Part shown: positions 1-5,667 of the stretch, piece by piece
Position numbering within the stretch: the stretch's first letter is position 1
How the letters are laid out: the number at the start of each line of letters is the position of its first letter
Source of the DNA: CAYVTV01 sp964454295
Lineage (GTDB): Bacteria > Bacteroidota > Bacteroidia > Bacteroidales > GCA-2748055
DNA length: 10,091 nt
Direction: 5' to 3'
Assembly: GCA_964454295.1 (NCBI GenBank)
Contig: CAYVTV010000162.1
Span: 1-10,091 of the forward strand
Made by a program: the position numbers and the translations under genes
Notes under the pieces: generated by a model
The model's database searches: none
What the model saw: only the letters and a program-made list of their open reading frames with translations
What the model was told of the DNA's origin: nothing

Positions 1-55
1 TGTTTTCTCAAAAAGAGCCTTAAATCGTATAGGTGGCTCACTATTAATTCAATAT

Positions 56-150
56 TTCTCAGTATTCCTCGGTGTCCCTTTGTATCCCCCCGTATTTCCC
101 CGTTCTTCTCTGTGTATCTCTGTGCTTCTCTGTGTACCTCTGTGTCACCC
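56..150. repeat. Degenerate CTCTGTG/CACAGAG tandem repeat 3' of the TonB receptor
   Basis: On the plus strand the stretch repeats a CTCTGTGT-like core; the clearest copies lie at about 105-148, with more decayed copies (CTCAGTAT, CTCGGTGT, CCTTTGTAT, CCCCGTAT) to the left. Read on the minus strand, the coding strand of the adjacent receptor, it is a run of CACAGAG and ACACAGAG units spaced about 9-11 bases. It resembles the CACAAAGG/CACGAAGG arrays elsewhere in the window and, like them, lies just beyond a gene's 3' end. No ORF of interest is present in positions 1-216. Confidence 0.7.
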
Positions 151-184
151 TAAACAAACTTTCCCCATTAATAGCAAATCTGAT

Positions 185-214
185 AAAAAAACTGCCTTCC
201 GGACAGGATTTTTT
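185..214 (-). terminator. Rho-independent terminator of the TonB receptor gene
   Basis: Read on the minus strand, a short GC stem (CTG-U-CC, loop GGAA, GG-CAG, one bulged base) is followed by a run of seven T. It begins a few bases past the receptor's TAA stop at 217-219. An A/T tract also precedes the stem (TTTTTT at 209-214 on the plus strand), so it could work in both directions. Confidence 0.65.
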
Positions 215-216
215 AA

Positions 217-2589
217 TTAAAAAACATTTCCTGCTTTAATCCCGAAATAGATCATTCGTGGCAATGCCGGGCCGTAGATATAGGCAGGGTCTCTGGATGC
301 TCCGGTGTCAAAATCTTTCTGGTAGGAGTTAAGCATGTTCTTTGCACCAAGGTATAATTCAAAATTGGAAAAGTTGAATCTTATATTATGGCGGAGCTTC
401 ATGCCGAGGTCGAAGAATGGATTGCTGGTTCTGAGTTCACCGGTATCAGGATCGGGTAATGCAGGGCCAAAATAGGGTACGAGCATTTTTCCGGTATAAT
501 TACCTGTAGCGGAAAGCCCTATATTTTTTGGAAGACTCCAGTCAAATGTGATAAAGCCATAGTCGGATGGTGTGCGGAAGAAAGACCTTTCTCCGAATTC
601 GTGAGGGTTATCATATTTACTTGCCTGAACTGTAAATCCTGAAGAGAGATTAAAATAGTTTCCCGGAACTATATTTAATTCCAGGTTTATACCATAAATT
701 TTAGCTCCGCTTTCGGCGTTTGTGCGGGTATAATACACTACACCCTCATCATCAGGGTCGCCAAAATCATTGAGAAACGGATCATTCAGCATTGTGTAAA
801 AACCTTCGACCAGGATCCCGTAAAAGATTTTACCTATACTTCTGTTGAAATCCAGGGATGTCATAAGGCTATGGCTTGTTTCCTGTTTAAGGTCAGGATC
901 ATTCCGGTAGATTATCTTTCTTGAACCGGACACAGCCAGGTGGAGGTCTTCATCAAATACCTGCGGTGTCCGGTATCCGCAGGAATAGCTGGTGCGTAGC
1001 TGAAGAAAAGATGTAAGATCATACAGGAGGCTGACACGGGGACTAAAAACCTGTTTTAAGAAATCCTCACAGCCTGACTCTTTATCTTTCAGACAGTAAG
1101 AATCCAAACGGCCTCCCAGGGAGACTTTGAGATCATCAAATATTCTTTCATATTGCGAGAAGATTCCTATAGTATTTATACGTTGTCTGGCTGCCAGCGT
1201 ATTAGGTAGATGTGGAACAGAAACAATCTCATTATCGATGATCACAGCGTTATCAAGGTCTATGTATCCCAGTTTTTCATCCGTAAGAAATCCGCCAGTG
1301 TATTCCGCACCTGTTATGATTGTGGCCAATCCCGAGAGGACTTTATACTGCACTCCTGTATTGACAGTAAAGTCTTTGGTTAAGCCGTAGCCTCCGGGGT
1401 CTCTGTTGGCACCATAATAGGAATCTCTGTTAACGTATTGTCCGGAAGCATAAACACTTAAAAGATCATAATCGCGAAAAAACTGTTCATAAGTAACAGC
1501 CCCTGTAACGATATTATGTTTTAAAGATTCTGCGATATCAGCTTCGTGTTCGGGGTAGTCGAAGCGGTTTCCTCCCCTGCGGCTTTCATTTATATTGAAG
1601 AAGTCAAGGGAGAGCTTATTTCTGAATCCGAAACGGTGATAAAAGCGAGAGCCGATAGTGGTATTTTTAAGTCTTGTGATTTCAGAGAAACCATCACCGT
1701 TAGCATCGAAAGGATCCCTGTTACGGTGAAAACCATGAACAGTCAGACCAGTATTATGGTCGTCCGAAACAAAAGAGGAACTGAAGTTTATGCTATGATC
1801 CATAGAAGGTGTTCCTGAGTTTTTCATTCCGGCGCCGGTAATTCCTGTGTTAACCCCGATCTCATATGAGTCTGACAGCTGATCTTTTAGTTTCAGGTTA
1901 ATTGTTCCTCCGATGGCGTTACTGCCGAATAAAACCGAGCCACCGCCCCTGACGATCTCCACATTTTCGATCATGCTGGCGGGGATAAGCTCGAGGCCGT
2001 AAACACCGGCAAGGCCACTGAAAATTTGCCGGTTGTTGATCAAAATCTGGGAATAGGCGCCATCAAGTCCATTCATCCGTACCTGTGTAAAACCGCAGTT
2101 AGAGCAGTTAGTTTCCATCCTGATACCCGGGGAGAAATTTAATCCTTCGCTTAGTGTTACCGCCTGTACCCTGGCGAACATTTCGGGATTAATGGTATTG
2201 ACGATCACAGGTGATTCAGCCCGTTTCTGTGATGTCCTTGTTCCTGAAACAACCACTTCATCCAGGCCGAGAATGTCGTGCTCAAGTTCGAATTTTATTT
2301 CGATCGTTTTGTCTTTTTCTGCCAGCACAGTGATCTCCTGCGTTTTATATCCCACGAAACTTGCAACTACAGTTATTTGCCCGAGCGGCACATTAATCAT
2401 ATGAAAGTGACCTGTGCGGTCCGTCAGCGTTCCCATCGTTGTACCTTTTATGGTAATATTGACAAAAGGAAGGTGCTCACCGCCTGAGACGACGTGGCCC
2501 ACGATGTTTGCATCGGTGTGTAAGCGCTGGGCGTGAAGGAAGAGAGTTGTGCAGCTCAGAAAAAAAGAGAATAGCAGAATATTTCTCAT
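217..2589 (-). CDS. TonB-dependent outer-membrane receptor (haem/metal/cobalamin-like, substrate unknown)
   Basis: A 790-residue outer-membrane active transporter powered by TonB-ExbBD. Residues 1-21 form a signal peptide ending HAQ. Residues about 29-105 are a CarboxypepD_reg-like domain, EVVVSGT (111-117) is a TonB-box-like segment, and about 120-235 is the plug, ending in the typical RGGGSVLFGSNAIGGTINL stretch. The rest is a 22-stranded barrel ending in an aromatic Phe. The plug has a cysteine pair C162-x-x-C165 just before TQVRMNGLDG. Around 538-568 the barrel has YRTP, His550 and NDPDLK, resembling the FRAP/His/NPNL box of haem receptors. Residues 295-303 (DANGDGFSE) look like a calcium loop. 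It has no STN domain and no SusD neighbour, which argues against a glycan SusC role and against sigma signalling. The start is an ATG directly before the signal peptide. It lies 257 bases downstream of the sulfatase, so co-transcription is uncertain. Substrate assignment is inference; family assignment is firm. Confidence 0.93.
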   Translation of the reverse strand: MRNILLFSFFLSCTTLFLHAQRLHTDANIVGHVVSGGEHLPFVNITIKGTTMGTLTDRTGHFHMINVPLGQITVVASFVGYKTQEITVLAEKDKTIEIKFELEHDILGLDEVVVSGTRTSQKRAESPVIVNTINPEMFARVQAVTLSEGLNFSPGIRMETNCSNCGFTQVRMNGLDGAYSQILINNRQIFSGLAGVYGLELIPASMIENVEIVRGGGSVLFGSNAIGGTINLKLKDQLSDSYEIGVNTGITGAGMKNSGTPSMDHSINFSSSFVSDDHNTGLTVHGFHRNRDPFDANGDGFSEITRLKNTTIGSRFYHRFGFRNKLSLDFFNINESRRGGNRFDYPEHEADIAESLKHNIVTGAVTYEQFFRDYDLLSVYASGQYVNRDSYYGANRDPGGYGLTKDFTVNTGVQYKVLSGLATIITGAEYTGGFLTDEKLGYIDLDNAVIIDNEIVSVPHLPNTLAARQRINTIGIFSQYERIFDDLKVSLGGRLDSYCLKDKESGCEDFLKQVFSPRVSLLYDLTSFLQLRTSYSCGYRTPQVFDEDLHLAVSGSRKIIYRNDPDLKQETSHSLMTSLDFNRSIGKIFYGILVEGFYTMLNDPFLNDFGDPDDEGVVYYTRTNAESGAKIYGINLELNIVPGNYFNLSSGFTVQASKYDNPHEFGERSFFRTPSDYGFITFDWSLPKNIGLSATGNYTGKMLVPYFGPALPDPDTGELRTSNPFFDLGMKLRHNIRFNFSNFELYLGAKNMLNSYQKDFDTGASRDPAYIYGPALPRMIYFGIKAGNVF

Positions 2590-2749
2590 ATCTGGAATAT
2601 TTTTGGTTTTTGAAAGATTACAATAATAATAAACTCTTACAATATGTATATAACAAAATAGTTGAGGTAAGGTTTTATTGGAAGGGTAACCGGAGTGATC
2701 TGAACAGGCAGCATGTGTGAATAAAGTAATATTTATTCATCCTTCGTGT

Positions 2750-2832
2750 TCCTTTGTGAAACCCTTTGTGTCCTTTGTGGTTAAACTCAAAACGTATTTA
2801 ACCACGAAGGACACGAAGGATAGCACAAAGGA
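2750..2832. repeat. Long imperfect hairpin of CACAAAGG/CACGAAGG repeats 3' of the sulfatase
   Basis: Positions 2763-2784 and 2798-2819 are inverted copies, 22 bases each, with two mismatches and a 13-base spacer. The left arm reads CCTTTGTG units and the right arm ACCACGAAGG and ACACGAAGG. An outer stem adds 2750-2758 with 2824-2832. Both mismatches would be G.U pairs in a plus-strand transcript but A.C in a minus-strand one. The element begins about 15 bases past the sulfatase stop and fills much of the gap to the TonB receptor. It may end or stabilise the sulfatase mRNA, but there is no U-tract, so a terminator call is not supported. Confidence 0.85.
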
Positions 2833-2846
2833 AATGCAGGGGTGTT

Positions 2847-4310
2847 CTATAGATTGACTCCTGTTCCCTGGATTACCGATACATTATCCCACATGATCAT
2901 CCATGGATCAAGTGTGCGGATCTGAAATTCCTTTAAATCTTCTTTCATTATAATGAATATTTCTCTGTATTCCGGATTTTTGGCGAGGTTGATGAGTTCA
3001 TCCGGATCATTTATCATATCATAAAGTTCGAACTCCGGTCGTTGCATATAAGTATTAACCGTTCGTTTTCCGAAATGAGTTTTACCGCTTCTGTATACAC
3101 CCTGCCAGGTGGAGGAGGCCCAGAGATCTGATGCAAAGGGATATGGGAGCTGCCAGGCAATATTCCAGATAAGTTTGTACCTGCGGTCCTGGACAACCCT
3201 CATTGGGTAATACATGGTTATTTCGTGGAAGGTATGGGACGCATAAATCTTATCGTGGCCTTCAGGGGATTCTTCAGTTAAAACGTTTTTAAATGATTTG
3301 CCTTGCAGGCTAAATTCTTCAGGATTGATACCTGCAAAATCAAGGATTGTGGGAGTCATATCCACCCATGATATCATGGCATTATTGACTATTCCTGATT
3401 TTCCCATCTGAGGCGTTTTGATAATACAGGGAAGCCTGATCCCAGGGTCATAAACTGTAGTTTTGGCACCAGGGAAGGCTATTCCGTTATCCGAAATATA
3501 AATAATGATGGTGTTATCCTCTTTTCCGGATTCGCTGAGAATTTGAAGTAGGCGGCTAATACCCTGGTCGATACGTGATACCGACTGGTAGTATTCTGCC
3601 AGTTCTTCCCTGGTTTCTTTAGTGTCGGGCAGGAAAGCAGGAACGATAACATTGTCGGGGGAATATTTCCGGACGGTTTCACCGGGATATCCGCCCGGCT
3701 TATTTCCGAAATTGTTGGGAATATCCCAGGGGTCGCTTTTGAAGGGAGCACCCCTGTGAGGATCATCAAAACAGAAATAGAGGAAGAAAGGTTCTTTCCC
3801 AATCAGAACATCTTTACACATTTCCGCCATTTCCACCGTGCTCCTGGGGTTGCATTTCAGCACTTCCCTGAAATTGTAAACACTTTCAGGGGCCAGATGA
3901 TATTTCCCGATTCTGGCGGTGTGATAACCTGCATCCGCGAGGTATTGGGGTAATGATCGAACTGTATCGTACGTGCTGAAGTGATGGTAACTGTGTGCAT
4001 GACCATAGTGACCGATAGCGTGGTTATACATACCTGTGAGAAGGGTTGATCTGCTGGCGCTGCAGCTTGCACTGGTACAAAAGGCGTTGGTAAAGCGGAC
4101 ACCTTCGGTAGCAAGCTTGTCGAGGGTTGGCGTTTTAATTACCGGGTTGCCATAACAACCCAGAGCATCCGTTCCGTGATCATCGGCGACAAGAAGGATG
4201 ATATTTGGTTTTGCGGGAACATTATCCGGGTTTGGTTGTTTGCCGGAATGATGGCACGCAGTGAAAAAGAGAGGGATGGAGGCGAGGAGGGGGAGGGGTT
4301 TTGGGATCAT
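2847..4310 (-). CDS. Lipoprotein sulfatase, N-sulfoglucosamine sulfohydrolase (SGSH, S1_8-like) family
   Basis: A 487-residue formylglycine-dependent sulfatase, likely exported and lipid-anchored: a short hydrophobic signal ends in FFTAC with lipobox Cys19. From ATG at 4310, visible active-site elements are Asp43-Asp44 (ADDHG, metal), Cys83 in C-S-A-S-R (formylglycine site, with Arg87), Lys136 and His138 (GKYH), Asp-Asp-Pro-His near 182-185, and Asp274-Asn275 (SDNG). From memory the C-terminal half matches human SGSH closely: HEITMYYPMRVVQ, WELYD-like FELYD, NDPDE-NLA and a final DPWM. That suggests removal of N-sulfate from glucosamine at the end of heparin/heparan-like chains (EC 3.10.1.1), though the substrate is inferred. 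The modification motif has Ala where CxPSR has Pro; both variants are accepted by the maturation enzyme. A TTG at 4319 would add three residues; the ATG gives a cleaner signal peptide. It is divergent from the sigma factor gene. Confidence 0.92.
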   Translation of the reverse strand: MIPKPLPLLASIPLFFTACHHSGKQPNPDNVPAKPNIILLVADDHGTDALGCYGNPVIKTPTLDKLATEGVRFTNAFCTSASCSASRSTLLTGMYNHAIGHYGHAHSYHHFSTYDTVRSLPQYLADAGYHTARIGKYHLAPESVYNFREVLKCNPRSTVEMAEMCKDVLIGKEPFFLYFCFDDPHRGAPFKSDPWDIPNNFGNKPGGYPGETVRKYSPDNVIVPAFLPDTKETREELAEYYQSVSRIDQGISRLLQILSESGKEDNTIIIYISDNGIAFPGAKTTVYDPGIRLPCIIKTPQMGKSGIVNNAMISWVDMTPTILDFAGINPEEFSLQGKSFKNVLTEESPEGHDKIYASHTFHEITMYYPMRVVQDRRYKLIWNIAWQLPYPFASDLWASSTWQGVYRSGKTHFGKRTVNTYMQRPEFELYDMINDPDELINLAKNPEYREIFIIMKEDLKEFQIRTLDPWMIMWDNVSVIQGTGVNL

Positions 4311-4343
4311 ATGTATCAAATATTTAATTAAACTACAGGTGTA

Positions 4344-4351
4344 TAAAGGTA
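4344..4351 (-). promoter_or_regulatory. Possible -7 element for the sulfatase gene
   Basis: On the minus strand the octamer TACCTTTA matches seven of eight positions of the Bacteroidota -7 pattern TAnnTTTG and lies 33 bases upstream of the sulfatase ATG. No clear TTG-type -33 element is seen at the expected distance; the best candidate is only TTTAG. The call is therefore weak. Confidence 0.25.
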
Positions 4352-4418
4352 TAAAATATCTGAGTTTTTTTGTCTAAATGTAAACCTGAGTTAATATACA
4401 TTGTTCACTTTTCCGACG

Positions 4419-4444
4419 CTGTCCGGTTAAAAAGCACCGGACAG
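4419..4444. repeat. Perfect 9-base inverted repeat, 8-base loop
   Basis: CTGTCCGGT at 4419-4427 and ACCGGACAG at 4436-4444 are exact reverse complements separated by TAAAAAGC. On the plus strand a short GTTTTA follows, so it is weakly terminator-like for rightward transcription, but no gene ends here. It is the first of three adjacent inverted repeats. Confidence 0.8.
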
Positions 4445-4449
4445 GTTTT

Positions 4450-4477
4450 ACTCACCGAAACTTTAGTGGAGGTGAGT
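4450..4477. repeat. Perfect 7-base inverted repeat, 14-base loop
   Basis: ACTCACC at 4450-4456 and GGTGAGT at 4471-4477 are exact reverse complements. The element begins five bases after the preceding hairpin. Together with the GGTAAT-A-ATTACC palindrome at 4487-4499 it suggests a structured transcript or a protein-binding cluster; which one cannot be decided from sequence alone. Confidence 0.7.
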
Positions 4478-4486
4478 CTAACTTCC

Positions 4487-4499
4487 GGTAATAATTACC
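4487..4499. repeat. 13-base palindrome GGTAAT-A-ATTACC
   Basis: Perfect 6-base dyad with a single central base, too tight for an RNA hairpin loop, so it is better read as a possible DNA-binding site. It is the third inverted repeat within 81 bases of the divergent region. Confidence 0.55.
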
Positions 4500-4665
4500 C
4501 ATTTGCAAAACCTGGCTTCTGCCACCTGTCATCTGAAGCTATTGCGAAAGATGAGCGTTGATTAGGGAAGACAAAACACAAACACAAAGAAGGCATTCCT
4601 CTCCTACAAGTTTATCAAATTATATATAATCAGCATTTTGTATACTATCAAACCTGTTAAAAGTA

Positions 4666-4714
4666 AAAGTTAAACGGAGATATTATTGGGCAATTATTCA
4701 AATAGTTTAACTTT
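4666..4714 (+). promoter_or_regulatory. Perfect 10-base inverted repeat over the sigma promoter (candidate operator)
   Basis: AAAGTTAAAC at 4666-4675 and GTTTAACTTT at 4705-4714 are exact reverse complements with 29 bases between them, 39 bases centre to centre (close to four helical turns). The right arm covers most of the proposed -7 element of the sigma factor promoter and the left arm lies just upstream of the -33 element. That arrangement fits a looped operator or a paired activator/repressor site, but AT-rich sequence makes chance repeats commoner. Confidence 0.4.
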
Positions 4715-4715
4715 A
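4686..4715 (+). promoter_or_regulatory. Bacteroidota-type promoter for the ECF sigma factor
   Basis: TTG at 4686-4688, a 19-base spacer, and TAACTTTA at 4708-4715 fit the Bacteroidota pattern TTTG, 19-21 bases, TAnnTTTG with one mismatch in the -7 box. The implied 5' leader to the ATG at 4776 is about 50 bases. This suggests transcription by the housekeeping sigma, not autoregulation by the ECF factor. Confidence 0.5.
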
Positions 4716-4775
4716 TCACGAAATTTATAATTAAATTTATTCATTCTTCTTCATTTATCTACCGGTAAATATAGG

Positions 4776-5372
4776 ATGAAACTAAATGATACACATATTC
4801 TTGAAGGCTTACGCAAGGGAGACAGATTTATTTTTGAACTTGTATTTAAAACCTATTACCCGGGATTATGTGCATATGCAAAAGATTTTACAAAGTCTGC
4901 CGGGATAGCTGAAGAAACAGTCCAGGATCTCTTTCTATACGTATTGGAGAATCATTCAAAAATTCAAATAAAAACTTCCCTTAAGGCATATTTATACCGT
5001 AGTGTTCACAACCGTTGCCTGAATTATTTCCGTGATAATTTTCCATCTGCATCCAAGCGTAAGCATCTGGAGGAATTAAAGCCCCAGCTTGAGTTGATCA
5101 GTATGGAGATCCCTGATACATTTTTTGACGAGGCTTTTTCGGAACAGGTTGAATATGAGATGGAACAGGCTGTGGAAAGTCTTCCTGAGCAATGCAGGGA
5201 TATTTTCCGAATGAGTCGTTATGAAAACTTATCTTATCCTGAAATTGCATCCCGGTTGAATGTCTCGCTCAGTACTGTAAAAACGCAGATGTCGAGGGCG
5301 ATGAAGAAGCTGAGTGAGAGGATGGGGAGGTATTTGGGGAAGGGACAAAGGGGACAAAGGGGACAAAGGTGA
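4776..5372 (+). CDS. ECF-type RNA polymerase sigma-70 factor (Bacteroidota FecI-like)
   Basis: A 198-residue extracytoplasmic-function sigma factor. Region 2 spans about residues 15-88, with FELVFKTYYPGLCAYAKDF, the EETVQDLFLYVLE core-binding stretch and the aromatic-rich AYLYRSVHNRCLNYFRD. Region 4 spans about 126-180, with LPEQCRDIFRMSRYENLSYPEIASRLNVSLSTVKTQMSRAMKKL forming the helix-turn-helix that reads the -35 region. The order sigma, FecR, SusC-like receptor indicates a FecI/FecR-style system in which the receptor's cargo releases this factor to transcribe the downstream uptake operon. The last nine residues (GQRGQRGQR) are translated from a 9-base tandem repeat that also supplies the TGA stop, so the native end of the protein was probably near residue 189. 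The ATG at 4776 places region 2 at the usual distance from the N-terminus. Confidence 0.95.
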   Translation: MKLNDTHILEGLRKGDRFIFELVFKTYYPGLCAYAKDFTKSAGIAEETVQDLFLYVLENHSKIQIKTSLKAYLYRSVHNRCLNYFRDNFPSASKRKHLEELKPQLELISMEIPDTFFDEAFSEQVEYEMEQAVESLPEQCRDIFRMSRYENLSYPEIASRLNVSLSTVKTQMSRAMKKLSERMGRYLGKGQRGQRGQR

Positions 5373-5409
5373 CGAAGGTGACAAAGGTGACGAAGGTGAC
5401 AAAGGTGAC
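5342..5409 (+). repeat. 9-base tandem repeat at the sigma factor 3' end
   Basis: About 7.5 copies: three GGGACAAAG units (5342-5368), then GTGACGAAG and GTGACAAAG alternating twice, then a partial GTGAC. The first three encode Gly-Gln-Arg triplets in frame; the G-to-T change in unit four creates the TGA stop at 5370-5372. The unit is the same purine-rich ACAAAGG/ACGAAGG family seen 3' of the other genes, here in direct rather than hairpin form. Confidence 0.95.
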
Positions 5410-5413
5410 TGTC

Positions 5414-5491
5414 TGATTAATTGAGTAATTGATTAATTGAGTAATTGATTAATTGAGTAATTGATTAATTGAGTAATTGAGTAATTGAGTA
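5414..5491. repeat. 8/16-base tandem repeat TGATTAAT-TGAGTAAT
   Basis: Four exact copies of the 16-base unit made of TGATTAAT plus TGAGTAAT (5414-5477) are followed by one and three-quarter copies of the TGAGTAAT half (5478-5491). It starts five bases after the ACAAAGG array ends. All units are nearly identical, suggesting recent expansion. It lies in the untranslated gap between sigma and FecR genes. Confidence 0.95.
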
Positions 5492-5514
5492 GAGACGCAC
5501 TACAGCGCGTCTGT
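5491..5514. repeat. GAGACGC...GCGTCT palindromic element
   Basis: AGACGC (5493-5498) and GCGTCT (5507-5512) are inverted, and two further pairs form after a single mismatch, so the 20-base core is almost a full palindrome. It abuts the end of the TGAGTAAT array. GTAGAGACGC-type palindromes are, from memory, widespread dispersed repeats in several bacterial phyla; this looks like one slightly decayed copy. Confidence 0.6.
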
Positions 5515-5565
5515 GAGAAAACTCCTGAGGATATACGGCTGTAAGTCTTATCTAATTAAATTGAT

Positions 5566-5590
5566 AAAGGTGTCACAACCTTTCTTTTTA
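5566..5590 (+). terminator. Terminator-like hairpin between sigma and FecR genes
   Basis: AAAGGT (5566-5571) and ACCTTT (5578-5583) form a perfect 6-base stem with loop GTCACA, followed by CTTTTTA. The stem has only two G-C pairs, so termination would be partial. It lies about 80 bases before the FecR start and could lower FecR expression relative to sigma. Confidence 0.45.
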
Positions 5591-5667
5591 AGAATTATTC
5601 TGATTATTTCCAATTTCCTGTCAACCGAATTTACTATTTAGTGTCTTATACATAATATGATTGAATT

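Larger units (their letters stand above)
4311..4775. other. Divergent intergenic region between sulfatase and sigma factor
   Basis: This 465-base stretch separates the divergent sulfatase and ECF sigma factor genes and must hold both promoters. It contains three successive inverted repeats (4419-4499), a smaller TGGC/GCCA hairpin near 4512-4523 (loop TTCT), a TCATCT/AGATGA pair at about 4529-4553, a short ACACAAACACAAAG tract at 4575-4588 that looks like a decayed copy of the window's 3'-end repeat, and the sigma promoter region (4666-4715). A 63-codon ORF at 4370-4561 runs through the inverted repeats but has no recognisable domain and no support as a gene. Confidence 0.7.

Noticed and set aside
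2590..2700. Promoter for the TonB receptor gene
   Set aside because: TAttATTG- and TTTTG-like pieces occur on the minus strand but not at a spacing that fits the TTG/TAnnTTTG pattern.
2508..2720. 70-codon plus-strand ORF across the start of the TonB receptor gene
   Set aside because: It is mostly antisense to the receptor's signal peptide and leader and shows no protein-like features.
3857..4114. 85-codon minus-strand ORF inside the sulfatase gene
   Set aside because: It is an out-of-frame shadow of the conserved sulfatase catalytic region.
4317..4319. TTG start codon for the sulfatase, three codons before the ATG
   Set aside because: The ATG at 4308-4310 gives a standard lipoprotein signal, and TTG starts are rare in this phylum.
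4370..4561. 63-codon plus-strand ORF in the divergent region
   Set aside because: It spans three inverted repeats, has no recognisable domain or signal, and no upstream promoter; more likely incidental.
5342..5491. Possible CRISPR array
   Set aside because: The repeats are direct and contiguous with 8-, 9- or 16-base periods and no unique spacers; no cas gene is present.
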